From contig NZ_BAABLI010000008.1 of assembly GCF_039544265.1 (NCBI RefSeq), forward strand, positions 496,001 through 560,000: a stretch of DNA of 64,000 bases. The letters are read 5' to 3'. The notes below the pieces were generated by a model. That model ran no database searches, was not told where the DNA came from, and saw nothing but the letters and a program-made list of their open reading frames with translations. Shown here piece by piece: positions 49,376 through 58,469 of this stretch. Source of the DNA: Corallincola platygyrae (GTDB taxonomy: Bacteria; Pseudomonadota; Gammaproteobacteria; Enterobacterales; Neiellaceae). The position numbers were made by a program, and so were the translations under genes. Numbering within the stretch: the stretch's first letter is position 1; each line of letters begins with the position of its first letter.

Positions 49376-49576
49376 ATCCTACTCCTTTGTGCTTTCAAAT
49401 CCCCGCTTAACCTTTTGAGAGTAGCAGGAAAATTTGAATTCACCTGAAAACCTGCCTGGCGCCTAACTGGCGTCAGTATTCGCGTGATATCAGTATTGAC
49501 GGCTGCAAGCCGTATGAGTTCCGTGATGAGAAAATTAACTGCCAAATGTTGCAGTTATATGTGTGTATAAAATAAG

Positions 49577-49601
49577 AAAAGCCTGCTTTCAGCAGGCTTT
49601 T
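49577..49601 (-). terminator. Rho-independent terminator of serA
   Basis: AAAAGCCTGCT (49577-49587), loop TTC, AGCAGGCTTTT (49591-49601). On the minus strand it is followed by CTTATTTT, 18 bases after the serA stop; it can also stop plus-strand transcription. Confidence 0.9.
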
Positions 49602-49619
49602 GTCGTCGGAGTGGTATTT

Positions 49620-50795
49620 TTATACGGCGCGGACGTGGAACACATGTTCGACATTAGCAATCGCAGCCAGCAGTTCATTGTCTGGTGCCTGCTCAATATC
49701 GAGAATGGTATAAGCCACATCGTTACGGCTCTTATTCAGCAGATCGATTACGTTGATGTTCATATCTGCCAGCAACGCCAATACGTTACTCAGGACCTTG
49801 GGCACGTTGTCATTGGCAAAGGTCACTCGATAGCCCTTGGTGCGCTCCATGCGGATCTGCGGGAAGTTGACCGAGTTTTTGATGTTGCCGTTTTCCAAAA
49901 AGTCGATCAGCTGATTGGCACCCATAACAGCGCAGTTTTCCTCGGCTTCCACCGTGCTGGCACCCAGGTGAGGCAACTGCATCACTTTGTCATTGGCCAT
50001 CAATAGTTGTGACGGGAAGTCACTGACATAACGACCGACTTGGCCATTTTCCAGCGCCACTACCAGCGCATCTGTGTCGACAATCTCGCCACGGGCAAAG
50101 TTCAGCAGTTTCAGGCCTGCTTTGGCTCCGGCAAGTGCTTCAGAATTGATCATGCCGCGGGTAGCATCAATGGCTGGAACGTGCAGAGTGACATAGTCGC
50201 AGCGGGATAGCAGTGAAGCCAGGTTTTCAGCACGTTGCACATCACTGGATAGACGCCAGGCGGCTTCGACGCTGATGGCAGGATCGAAACCGATCACTTC
50301 CATACCCAGCTCCAGGGCCATGTTAGCGACATTGGCACCAATCGCACCCAAGCCCACAACACCCAGCACCTTGCCGGTTAATTCGACACCCGAATAGGCT
50401 TTTTTGCCTTTCTCTACTTCTTTGTTCAGTTGTTCCGGTGCGGTGTCTGCCAGGCCTTTGACATACTGCATACCTTCGGCAATACCACGGCTACTGAGCA
50501 ACAGACCTGCCAGTACCAGTTCTTTTACCGCGTTGGCATTAGCACCTGGCGTGTTGAATACCACAACACCTTCACGGGTGCATTCATCAATAGGAATGTT
50601 GTTTACACCGGCACCGGCACGGGCGATGGCATTGACTGACTGCGGGATCTCATCGATAGACAGTTTGTGACTGCGAAGCAGAATGGCATCTGGTTGAGAG
50701 ATCTCAGAACTTACTTCATAGCTGTCACGGCTGAAACGATCCAGACCGCGACTGGCGATTTGGTTGTAGGTACGTATTTTTCGCATTGACTCCAT
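49620..50795 (-). CDS. serA: D-3-phosphoglycerate dehydrogenase
   Basis: A 391-residue 2-hydroxyacid dehydrogenase. It has the N-terminal AIARAGAGVNNIPIDECT, the NAD-binding LGVVGLGAIGANVANMALEL, NFARGEIVDTDALVVALENG and the catalytic His in LPHLGASTVEAEENCA. A C-terminal ACT domain (VLSNVLALLADMNINVIDLL onward) could sense serine. It oxidises 3-phosphoglycerate, the first step of serine synthesis. It lacks the ASB domain of long PGDH forms and sits 89 bases downstream of serC. The ATG at 50786 (MRKIRTYNQ) is an alternative start. Confidence 0.92.
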   Translation of the reverse strand: MESMRKIRTYNQIASRGLDRFSRDSYEVSSEISQPDAILLRSHKLSIDEIPQSVNAIARAGAGVNNIPIDECTREGVVVFNTPGANANAVKELVLAGLLLSSRGIAEGMQYVKGLADTAPEQLNKEVEKGKKAYSGVELTGKVLGVVGLGAIGANVANMALELGMEVIGFDPAISVEAAWRLSSDVQRAENLASLLSRCDYVTLHVPAIDATRGMINSEALAGAKAGLKLLNFARGEIVDTDALVVALENGQVGRYVSDFPSQLLMANDKVMQLPHLGASTVEAEENCAVMGANQLIDFLENGNIKNSVNFPQIRMERTKGYRVTFANDNVPKVLSNVLALLADMNINVIDLLNKSRNDVAYTILDIEQAPDNELLAAIANVEHVFHVRAV

Positions 50796-50826
50796 CCAAT
50801 CTTTTTTATTCTTGAGGCGTGTTCTA

Positions 50827-50883
50827 TTGGCGCAGAGAACAGGGGGCTCTGCGCCAACTTCAGTTTTTAGGCGGTCGCCGCCT
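50827..50883 (-). other. Two hairpins in the serC-serA gap
   Basis: TTGGCGCAGAG (50827-50837) and CTCTGCGCCAA (50847-50857) form a perfect 11-bp stem; AGGCGG (50869-50874) and CCGCCT (50878-50883) form a second, right after the serC stop. Neither has a T-run on the minus strand. They may set the serC:serA ratio by mRNA processing or partial termination. Confidence 0.6.
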
Positions 50884-50884
50884 T

Positions 50885-52000
50885 TTAAGCGGTAACAGTC
50901 TCGTAGGCGTGTTTAAGCCAAGGCATCAGCGCTTCAAGGTCTGACGCTTCGACCGTGGCACCGCACCAGATCCGCAGACCTGCAGGGGCGTCGCGGTACG
51001 CACCGATGTCATAAGCCACAGCGGCTTCATCCAGCAGTTTGATGATCGCTTTGACCTGGTCTGCAGTGGCATCCAAGGTCAAACACACAGAAGTGTTTGA
51101 GCGGATCGCTTTGTCTGTCGCTAGGAAGTCGATCCAATTGTTTTCGGCAACAAATTTCTCAACGACTGCCAGGTTCTGCTCACTCTTGGCCACGGCTGCA
51201 TTCAGGCCACCAATCTGCTCAACCCAGTTCATTGCATCTATGTAGTCAGCGACACACAGCATGGAAGGGGTGTTGATGGTGGCACCTTCAAAAATACCTT
51301 CGATAAGCTTGCCGCCCTTGGTCAGACGGAAGATCTTCGGAAGTGGCCATGCTGGGGTGTAGCTCTCCAAGCGCTCAACTGCACGAGGGCTCAGTACCAG
51401 CACACCGTGTGCGCCTTCGCCGCCCAATACTTTCTGCCAACTGAAGGTCGCAACGTCGATTTTTTCCCAAGGCATCTCCATGGCAAATACGGCGCTGGTG
51501 GCATCACAAAGGGTCAGGCCTTCACGGTCTGCTGCGATCCAGTCACCGTTCGGCACCTTGACACCAGAGGTTGTGCCATTCCAGGTGAATACCACATCGT
51601 TTGCTGAGTCGGCTTTGGACAGGTCTGGCAGCTGGCCATAATCGGCCAGATAGTTATTCACATTTTCGAGTTTGAGCTGTTTGACGATATCGGTCAGCCA
51701 GCCACTACCAAACGACTCCCAGTGAAAAACATCAATGGGACGCTGGCCCAGCAGCGACCACATCGCCATCTCCATCGCGCCGGTGTCTGAACCGGGTACG
51801 ATGCCAACGCGGTAGCCTTCAGGCAGGCCAAGCAATTCATGGGTTTTCTCAATTGCCTGCTTCAGCATGGCTTTACCCGGCTTGGAACGGTGAGAACGGC
51901 CAAGAATACTGGTATCTAATGCACTGATATCGTAGCCAGGGCGCTTAGAACAGGGGCCTGAAGAAAAGTTAGGGTTGCTGGGTTTAGTTATAGGTGTCAT
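50885..52000 (-). CDS. serC: Phosphoserine aminotransferase, Methanosarcina/alphaproteobacterial type
   Basis: A 371-residue PLP-dependent transaminase. It begins with the SNPNFSSGPCSKRPGYD segment typical of this type and shows ILGRSHRSKPGKAMLKQAIE, GIVPGSDTGAMEMAMWSLLG, LCDATSAVFAMEMPWEKID and the PLP lysine in TFSWQKVLGGEGAHGVLVLS. This is the subfamily described from Methanosarcina and common in alphaproteobacteria, not the E. coli form. It turns 3-phosphohydroxypyruvate plus glutamate into phosphoserine. I chose the ATG at 52000 (AGGT upstream); a frame extension to 52024 lacks support. Confidence 0.92.
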   Translation of the reverse strand: MTPITKPSNPNFSSGPCSKRPGYDISALDTSILGRSHRSKPGKAMLKQAIEKTHELLGLPEGYRVGIVPGSDTGAMEMAMWSLLGQRPIDVFHWESFGSGWLTDIVKQLKLENVNNYLADYGQLPDLSKADSANDVVFTWNGTTSGVKVPNGDWIAADREGLTLCDATSAVFAMEMPWEKIDVATFSWQKVLGGEGAHGVLVLSPRAVERLESYTPAWPLPKIFRLTKGGKLIEGIFEGATINTPSMLCVADYIDAMNWVEQIGGLNAAVAKSEQNLAVVEKFVAENNWIDFLATDKAIRSNTSVCLTLDATADQVKAIIKLLDEAAVAYDIGAYRDAPAGLRIWCGATVEASDLEALMPWLKHAYETVTA

Positions 52001-52139
52001 CGGGTTACCTGCATAACAATTCAAAATAGGTGATTATTTGTGCAAACTGAATGCACTCTACCGCACCTTTTTGAGTTTGTCTTGCGAGCAAAACCCAGAA
52101 TTGGAATAAAGCTGAGAGTTTGTTGATGTTAAATAATAA

Positions 52140-52174
52140 AAAACGACCCGACAATTTTCTTATCGGGTCGTTTT
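52140..52174. terminator. Terminator after the DUF4382 lipoprotein gene
   Basis: AAAACGACCCGA (52140-52151) pairs with TCGGGTCGTTTT (52163-52174) across 11 bases. On the minus strand the stem runs into six T residues, 17 bases after the lipoprotein stop. Confidence 0.9.
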
Positions 52175-52190
52175 AGTGAGCTAGTTCAAG

Positions 52191-54146
52191 TTATTGAATT
52201 GCGGTTACCTCTCCGACTGGTGCACAACTCTCATCCGTTGACAGGTTACAACTGGTCTCGGTCGCTTCGCCAACGGTCACAGGGATGGTTGCGTCGACTG
52301 GCAGTGGAATGGTCAAGCCTTCAAAACTATCCGGATCATCCTCTGTGTCGCCGCAGTGCAGAGTCAACGTATGGGTGCCGACAGGAACAAAACCAAAGCT
52401 GAATGCGCCGCTTTCATCCGTGGCGACACTGGCAAAGGGCTCTATGGCAGTGACGTCTGGGTTGAGTTCTGGATCGTACTCATCGCCCAAGGTGCCCTCA
52501 GGGCTGCCAGCGTAAAGATAAACCACACTCATGGCATCAACGGCACTGCATTCGCTGCTGGCTGCAAGTGTATCGCCGACAAGACCTGAGATAGAGCCAG
52601 TACCTGCGTTGTCCACCAAACTCACACCGCGAGGCTTCAAAATGTAGCGGTCAGGACCCGGGTTATAGGTCATCGATTTGCGTAGGTTAAAGTCGATGGT
52701 GAGGTTAGAACCTGTATCACCCAGGCTGAATCCACCCAGCTTTAAGGTACCTGAGGGAAGCTTCAGGTCTTTGATGAAGGCTTCATCCTGAGGAGCATCA
52801 CCCTCTGGAAGTTGTTCATTGACGTATGAGAAGTCGGTGTTTTCATCGATGACATCAAGCCAGACATCGTTGTAATCACCAGGATTCACGGTAACGCCAT
52901 CAAGCAGAATAAACTGTTCGCCACCGGTATAGTCCAGCAGGTTCAGAGTAACAGTGTCCTTGTTCACCTTACCCTCTTCAGATGATGCATCGCAGCCTTC
53001 GTCGTCCATATCGCCCTCTTCAGCATCTACCAGGAAGCAATCAAACATCTGGTCGTCGTTACCTTCCTGTTTCAGGGTGATGAGATCCACAGTGATGACC
53101 ACTTCATCTGCATCATCAACAGGTGCATCAGAGATACCCAGAGTGAGCGTTTCCATAGTGAGAGGGAAATCCTGCACTGTGTCTTGGCCTGCCGTCACTG
53201 TGACTTCAACAACGTTTCCTTCAGGCAGTGGGATAGTGATGCCATCATAGATATCGGGATCATCTCCTTCCTCTCCGGCATCACAGGCATAGGCCAGGGT
53301 ATGAGTACCTGCAGGGACAAAGCCAAGTTCGTAGACATAATCACCTGAGTCTTCATCCATCGCTATGCCAGTGCTGGCAAACGGCGCAATGGCGCCATCT
53401 GGTGCGCCGTTGTTGGCTTCGTCAGGATCAAATTCATCAGCCAGCATTGACGCATCCAGTCCCGCCCCTGCATACAGGTAAACAATATGGCCGGAATCAG
53501 CGCACATGGGATCGGCCAGTACGGCATCCAAGTCTATTGTGCCCATCAGGGTGCCGGTATCGGCATTGTTTGCCAGGGAGACGCCGCGAGGTTTGAGGTT
53601 GTATTCATCCGGACCCGGTTTATAGGTCATCGATTTTCTGAGGTTAAACTCAATGGTGAAACTTTGTGGCGCATCTGCTGCTACTTCGAAGCCACCAAGC
53701 TTGAGTTCATCGCTGGGTACTTTGATGGATTTGATCGCACCATCTGTCTCTTCTACGTAGGAGAGTTCTACATCCTCATCCAAGATCTCTAGTAGCATAT
53801 CGGAGTAGCTGCCGGCAGGAACTTCTTCGTCATCAATGATGATGAACTGGCTACCACCCTGAAATTCCAGCAGATCTATCTGTATGGTTTCGACATCATC
53901 AATCCCTTCATCTTCATTAGAGAAGGTTTCAAATACCAGGTCCTCTTCTCCTTCACGCCTCAGTGTGACGGTATCAATGGTGATCACGACTTTGTTGGCA
54001 TCGTCGACCGGGGCATCTGATACACCCAAAGTGAAACCAATGGGCTCTTCAATGCCGCCATCTTCATCATCGTCATCATCGCTGCAACCACTGACCACAA
54101 CTCCTGTGGCCAACATCAAGCACCAGATCCAGGATTTTGTATTCAT
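52191..54146 (-). CDS. Lipoprotein with two DUF4382 units
   Basis: A 651-residue acidic lipoprotein. The lipobox VSGC puts the lipidated Cys at residue 21, followed by a run of Asp. Two homologous halves are visible: FTLGVSDAPVDDANKVVITI (about residue 38) and LTLGISDAPVDDADEVVITV (about 334). Each continues to FNLRKSMTYKPGPDEYNLKP or FNLRKSMTYNPGPDRYILKP, and each half ends with a Cys-containing beta-sandwich (GFVPAGTHTLAYACD; GFVPVGTHTLTLHCG). The first domain is DUF4382, an uncharacterised bacterial surface domain. The aspartate content suggests calcium binding or a marine, salt-adapted surface role. Monocistronic. Confidence 0.85.
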   Translation of the reverse strand: MNTKSWIWCLMLATGVVVSGCSDDDDDEDGGIEEPIGFTLGVSDAPVDDANKVVITIDTVTLRREGEEDLVFETFSNEDEGIDDVETIQIDLLEFQGGSQFIIIDDEEVPAGSYSDMLLEILDEDVELSYVEETDGAIKSIKVPSDELKLGGFEVAADAPQSFTIEFNLRKSMTYKPGPDEYNLKPRGVSLANNADTGTLMGTIDLDAVLADPMCADSGHIVYLYAGAGLDASMLADEFDPDEANNGAPDGAIAPFASTGIAMDEDSGDYVYELGFVPAGTHTLAYACDAGEEGDDPDIYDGITIPLPEGNVVEVTVTAGQDTVQDFPLTMETLTLGISDAPVDDADEVVITVDLITLKQEGNDDQMFDCFLVDAEEGDMDDEGCDASSEEGKVNKDTVTLNLLDYTGGEQFILLDGVTVNPGDYNDVWLDVIDENTDFSYVNEQLPEGDAPQDEAFIKDLKLPSGTLKLGGFSLGDTGSNLTIDFNLRKSMTYNPGPDRYILKPRGVSLVDNAGTGSISGLVGDTLAASSECSAVDAMSVVYLYAGSPEGTLGDEYDPELNPDVTAIEPFASVATDESGAFSFGFVPVGTHTLTLHCGDTEDDPDSFEGLTIPLPVDATIPVTVGEATETSCNLSTDESCAPVGEVTAIQ

Positions 54147-54348
54147 ACTCGTACCCCACGCTTTATGCGTTTGTCATTGTTCCGCTGCACAGAGCCAGGG
54201 GCAGAAAGTGTTAACCGCTGGCGTTTAAACAGCGTGATATGTAATGACCCAGCCTAGTATGGGGTTATTAATTGTGCTAACCAGTAAAGCTGAAAATTGC
54301 TATGACGTTTGGTAGGCGATGCGAGGAAGGTGTGATCCTAACAACTTG

Positions 54349-55860
54349 TTAGCATATTTTTGTTCTGGCGATTTTTTGTAATGCAGCTCTGTTGGGCTTG
54401 ATCCCTGTTGGGGTTGTCAGCTCACACCATTGTCTGGGCACTGCCAAAGCGCCTAGTTGGTCTTTTACCGTTTCGATTAACTTGGTTCGGATCGTGCCGG
54501 ATACAGCATTGGTAAATGCCACAGGCACCTGTCCCCACTCAGCATCCGGTGCAGGGACCACGACAGCATGGGTAATTTCCGAGTGTTTCAGTAAGCAACG
54601 CTCAATCGCTTCTGCCTGTATGTTTTCACCGCCACAAACAAAACGGTTGTCACGGCGACCAGTAATTCGGTACCCACCGTCAGCATATTCGGCCAGATCA
54701 CCGGTATTAAACCAGCCATTGTCGTCAGTGAGTGGTTTAATCGTTGGGTGGGTGTAATAGCCCAGCGCTAGGTTATCGCCTTTTACCTGTAACTCTGCTT
54801 GTTCAGAGAGCTGAAGTTCAGTGCATGCCAGTGGTTGACCTACCCAGTTATTGCCCTGGGCTGCTCCCGTGCAAATCTGTGAGCTCATCTCTGTCATGCC
54901 GTAGCTGGTAAAACAGTGCAGCCCTGCGGCTTTGGCTTTTTCCAACAAGCTGTCATCAATAGCGCTGCCACCGAGCAGCAGGTATTTAAGGTGAGTGGGT
55001 TTGTTTGGCTGGGCTTTTAGCAGCCGATAAAGCTGTGTATTCACCAATGAAAGATGGCTAATGCCACGTTGGGACAACCCATCTGTCGAAGGTTGAGTGC
55101 CTTGCTCGTTATCGGGAAGTACCAGTGTCGCGCCTGCATTCAGGCAGCGATACAAGATCGCCATACCACCAATATGAAACAGTGGCAGAGACAATAACCA
55201 GCGATCACCGGGTTTAAGCGGGATGTTTTGTTGGCTGGCGTTGGCACTGGTAAGGTGGTTTGTAAGGCAATGGACCACGGCCTTTGGATTGCCGCTGCTG
55301 CCCGATGTAAACAGCATATTGATCGGCTGTTTGCTGTTAACCATGATCGGGTGCGTGGTTGCAGAGTCCATTGGGACGTCAGTCTTGAGCTTTGGCACTT
55401 GAATTGGCATCGCCAGTTGTGCTGACAGCTTGCTCGCTGAGCGCCTCTCCACTTTCGCTTGTTCATCAACCCATGTGGCTATTGGGCTTATGGTTTTCAG
55501 CATCTTTTGCTGAACAGATTCAGGCAGGCGATAGTTGATGGGAATAACTGCAATGCCTGACCGCATACTGCTGAGAATGGCGACGATCAACTCTGGTGTG
55601 TTTGGGCCTATCCATGCCAGTCGGTCGCCCTTCGTCAGTCCTGATTCCGCTAGCTGCTGACAATATTGGGTAACCCAGTGATCGAGTTTTTGATAACTCA
55701 CGTCTGTGCCATCGGCCAAGACCAATGCGATCTCGTTTGGGTGTTGCAGGCGTTGGTTTCTGAGCGGGCAGGGGATTAGCTCAGCGTTTAGGTCTGCACT
55801 TGCCTTTGCTGCTAACTCTGCACTTGGCTTTGCACTTAGCTTTGCCAAAGCGGCTGCCAA
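54349..55860 (-). CDS. menE: o-Succinylbenzoate-CoA ligase
   Basis: A 503-residue acyl-CoA synthetase of the ANL superfamily. Motifs are LFTSGSSGNPKAVVHCLTNH (P-loop-like A3), CFTSYGMTEMSSQICTG (A5), WFNTGDLAEYADGGYRITGR (A7-A8) and the C-terminal catalytic Lys in TGIKPNRAAL. Last gene of the menFDHBCE operon; it activates o-succinylbenzoate for MenB. It is longer than E. coli MenE (451). The first 28 or so residues are an Ala/Ser/Lys-rich tract of near-repeats that overlaps menC by 25 bases, so the true start may be further in. Confidence 0.92.
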   Translation of the reverse strand: MAAALAKLSAKPSAELAAKASADLNAELIPCPLRNQRLQHPNEIALVLADGTDVSYQKLDHWVTQYCQQLAESGLTKGDRLAWIGPNTPELIVAILSSMRSGIAVIPINYRLPESVQQKMLKTISPIATWVDEQAKVERRSASKLSAQLAMPIQVPKLKTDVPMDSATTHPIMVNSKQPINMLFTSGSSGNPKAVVHCLTNHLTSANASQQNIPLKPGDRWLLSLPLFHIGGMAILYRCLNAGATLVLPDNEQGTQPSTDGLSQRGISHLSLVNTQLYRLLKAQPNKPTHLKYLLLGGSAIDDSLLEKAKAAGLHCFTSYGMTEMSSQICTGAAQGNNWVGQPLACTELQLSEQAELQVKGDNLALGYYTHPTIKPLTDDNGWFNTGDLAEYADGGYRITGRRDNRFVCGGENIQAEAIERCLLKHSEITHAVVVPAPDAEWGQVPVAFTNAVSGTIRTKLIETVKDQLGALAVPRQWCELTTPTGIKPNRAALQKIARTKIC

Positions 55861-56786
55861 TGGCTGGGAAGGTTTTGCCCCGCGGTATCAGGCAGGGCAT
55901 GGGGTTGCAGGTAATGCAGGGTGTCGAGGCCGGGGATCTCGCTCGGCGCCCAACGTTGAGCCAGGGCTGCTAACTGACTGGTGCCCAGACTGGACTCATA
56001 ACTGGCACTGACCACCACAGAGATCTTATGCTGTTTTGCCCAGTCAACTAACTGCTGGCAACGGGCCAGGCTTCCAACGAGAGTTGGTTTAATAACCAGC
56101 GCCCTAAGGCCCTCAAATGCTGTTGGAGTAAACATCTCATCCTGAAGATGCTCGTCCAGTGCCACCGGACAGCCGCTGGCTCCCAGACAAACAGTGGCTG
56201 CCAGGGTGTCACAGGGCTCTTCGATAAAACTGAGTTGTTCGGCATTGATGCCTCGGAAAAAGCTCAGCGCATCCTCAAACTTCCAACCTTGGTTGGCATC
56301 GAGTCGTATCTGAGTCACAGGCATTTGCGCCTGGATCGCCTCCAGCAGTTTGATCTCCTGAGGGAGAGGAGCACGGGAGACTTTGAGCTTGATACAACGA
56401 GGCAGCTTTGGCATCAGTTCGATTTTCTCGAGAATCTCCGCTGGTTCACCCTGCAACAGCATAGCGCGCTGGCTTGGCTCAGCAGCGATATCAATGGACT
56501 GCAGGGCGCAGTCGATACCAAAGGCAACCGATGGCTCAGGAGCCACATGATTGGTTTGATCTAATAGTGCCCGCAGATGATATCGGGCACTGTCGATAGC
56601 CTGTTGCAGGCTCTCTTTGCTAAATCCGGGTAACGGGGCGATCTCGCCCCAACTCACCTCACCGTTGTCCCAGTTGAGTTGCACGATGGCAGCTTCGCGC
56701 TGGTCTTTTTGTTCACCTCGCCAGGTAAGCGGCTGGGTCAAGGGAACCTTGCTGTAAAAGAGTGACGCTGCAATGGGGTGAGCCAT
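55836..56786 (-). CDS. menC: o-Succinylbenzoate synthase
   Basis: A 316-residue enolase-superfamily enzyme. It shows CIKLKVSRAPLPQEIKLLEA (the KxK-type catalytic Lys), IRLDANQGWKFEDALSFFRG with the metal Asp, LSFIEEPCD with the second ligand and VALDEHLQDEMF with the third; the last catalytic Lys is in LVIKPTLVG. It dehydrates SHCHC to o-succinylbenzoate in menaquinone synthesis. Between menB and menE. Confidence 0.93.
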   Translation of the reverse strand: MAHPIAASLFYSKVPLTQPLTWRGEQKDQREAAIVQLNWDNGEVSWGEIAPLPGFSKESLQQAIDSARYHLRALLDQTNHVAPEPSVAFGIDCALQSIDIAAEPSQRAMLLQGEPAEILEKIELMPKLPRCIKLKVSRAPLPQEIKLLEAIQAQMPVTQIRLDANQGWKFEDALSFFRGINAEQLSFIEEPCDTLAATVCLGASGCPVALDEHLQDEMFTPTAFEGLRALVIKPTLVGSLARCQQLVDWAKQHKISVVVSASYESSLGTSQLAALAQRWAPSEIPGLDTLHYLQPHALPDTAGQNLPSHWQPLWQS

Positions 56787-56833
56787 AAACCACCTTCTCT
56801 TACTGGAACAGATTAAGCGTGAGTTATTGAACG

Positions 56834-57679
56834 TTACGGATTACGGGTGAACTTATCAAAGTCAGGCGCCCGCTTTTCATTGAACGCGTTACGTCCTTCC
56901 TGACCCTCTTCGGTCATATAGAACATCATGGTGGCGTTGCCTGCCAGCTCTTGCAGCCCGGCCTGGCCGTCACAGTCGGCATTCAGCGCTGCTTTCAGGC
57001 AGCGCAACGCCATTGGGCTGTTCTGCAACATCTCACGGCACCAACGCACCGTCTCTTTCTCCAGCTCTGCCAGAGGTACGACTGTGTTGACGAGACCCAT
57101 GTCCAAGGCTTGTTGTGCATCATACTGACGGCATAGGAACCATATCTCACGCGCCTTTTTCTGACCCACAATGCGAGCCATGTAGCTGGCACCAAAACCG
57201 CCATCAAAAGAGCCTACTTTGGGGCCGGTTTGGCCGAAGCGGGCATTATCTGCCGCGATGGTCAAATCGCACATCAGGTGAAGTACATGGCCACCACCAA
57301 TGGCGTAGCCTGCCACCATGGCAACAATCGGCTTGGGACAGGTGCGGATCTGGCGCTGGAAATCGAGCACGTTGAGATGATGAACACCTTGGTCATCTTT
57401 ATAGCCGCCGTAGTCACCACGTACTTTTTGATCACCACCAGAGCAGAATGCCAGATCGCCTTCGCCGGTCAGAATGATAGTGCCAACTTTGGCATCAAAG
57501 CGGGCGTCTTCCAGCGCTTTGATCATCTCCATCACGGTTTTGGGGCGAAACGCGTTTCTTACCTGGGGACGGTTAATGGTGATCTTGGCGATACCTTCCG
57601 CCTTTTGATAGCGAATATCCTCAAAGTCATGGTCAGTGGATTGCCATTGGATCGGGGCGTAGAGTTCCTGTTCAGTCAT
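56834..57679 (-). CDS. menB: 1,4-Dihydroxy-2-naphthoyl-CoA synthase
   Basis: A 281-residue crotonase-fold enzyme. It has YQKAEGIAKITINRPQVRNA, ILTGEGDLAFCSGGDQKVRG and the oxyanion-hole region VAGYAIGGGHVLHLMCDLTI, then FGQTGPKVGSFDGGFGASYM, which is diagnostic for MenB. It closes the second ring from o-succinylbenzoyl-CoA. The FCSGGDQ pattern (Gly where bicarbonate binds) marks the bicarbonate-dependent type I class. It overlaps menH by eight bases; a 47-base gap precedes menC. Confidence 0.95.
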   Translation of the reverse strand: MTEQELYAPIQWQSTDHDFEDIRYQKAEGIAKITINRPQVRNAFRPKTVMEMIKALEDARFDAKVGTIILTGEGDLAFCSGGDQKVRGDYGGYKDDQGVHHLNVLDFQRQIRTCPKPIVAMVAGYAIGGGHVLHLMCDLTIAADNARFGQTGPKVGSFDGGFGASYMARIVGQKKAREIWFLCRQYDAQQALDMGLVNTVVPLAELEKETVRWCREMLQNSPMALRCLKAALNADCDGQAGLQELAGNATMMFYMTEEGQEGRNAFNEKRAPDFDKFTRNP

Positions 57680-58469
57680 TGTCGTTTTCTATCGATTGAA
57701 TTGCATTGTTTAACGTTTGAACAAAGTGTACCGGATCGGCGCGGTGCGTGTTGTGGCCGGCACCATAAATACTGTGTTCAACAATTTTAGAGTTGAGTTG
57801 CTTTATTTCGCTGCAAATGTCAGCAAATTTACTGTCCTTTTCACCATGAATATAGTGGATAGGTAACTGGGTTTTGGTCAGCCATTCTCGAAAATCTTGC
57901 TGCTTGCCCAGGCTTAGGCCGGTGATGACTGTCGCCAGACTATTGCCCCAGGCTTTGCCGCGTTCTCGGATCAATTGCTTGCGCTGGGCGTCATCCAGAT
58001 CGGCAAACATCGGCTGTTGATACCATTCTTTCACAACGTGGGTGATCGGCTTGCGAGCCAGTTTTCGACTCCAGTCGATATCCGAGGCCAGGCGTTCCTG
58101 ACGGGATTTGGCATCACATAAACCGGGGTTGGCGCCCTCTAAAATCAGGCCAACCAGTTCACCTGAATCATGATCATCCAGTTCAGCCGTCTGAACGGCA
58201 TGATGAAGCGCGATGCGGCCGCCCAGTGAGTAGCCGATCAGAATATAGTGGGTCACCTCATGTTGCTTCAAATAGGTGATTAGCCATTGGTTTATCGAGT
58301 CAAAGTCCACCTGATCAGGCAGGTTGGCGGCGGGTAAACCGTGTCCAGGGAGATCGGGGCAGAGCACCGGATAATCTTGCGCCAGCTGTTTGGCGACGAC
58401 ATCCCACTCATGACTACTGCCGAGGAATCCGTGCAGGAATACCAATGTGGGAGTACGGGACTCAGACAT
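57672..58469 (-). CDS. menH: SHCHC synthase MenH
   Basis: A 265-residue alpha/beta hydrolase: LVFLHGFLGSSHEWDVVAKQ, VLCPDLPGHG, the nucleophile elbow LIGYSLGGRIALHHA, and the late His in YGAGHNTHRADP. It removes pyruvate from SEPHCHC to give SHCHC. The start overlaps the menD stop by eight bases and its stop overlaps menB by eight, so the three are tightly coupled. Confidence 0.93.
   Translation of the reverse strand: MSESRTPTLVFLHGFLGSSHEWDVVAKQLAQDYPVLCPDLPGHGLPAANLPDQVDFDSINQWLITYLKQHEVTHYILIGYSLGGRIALHHAVQTAELDDHDSGELVGLILEGANPGLCDAKSRQERLASDIDWSRKLARKPITHVVKEWYQQPMFADLDDAQRKQLIRERGKAWGNSLATVITGLSLGKQQDFREWLTKTQLPIHYIHGEKDSKFADICSEIKQLNSKIVEHSIYGAGHNTHRADPVHFVQTLNNAIQSIENDND

Noticed and set aside
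49499..49513. Small ACGGCT/AGCCGT hairpin upstream of the BshA-like gene as a riboswitch or regulator
   Set aside because: A 6-bp stem with a three-base loop is common by chance and has no further supporting structure.
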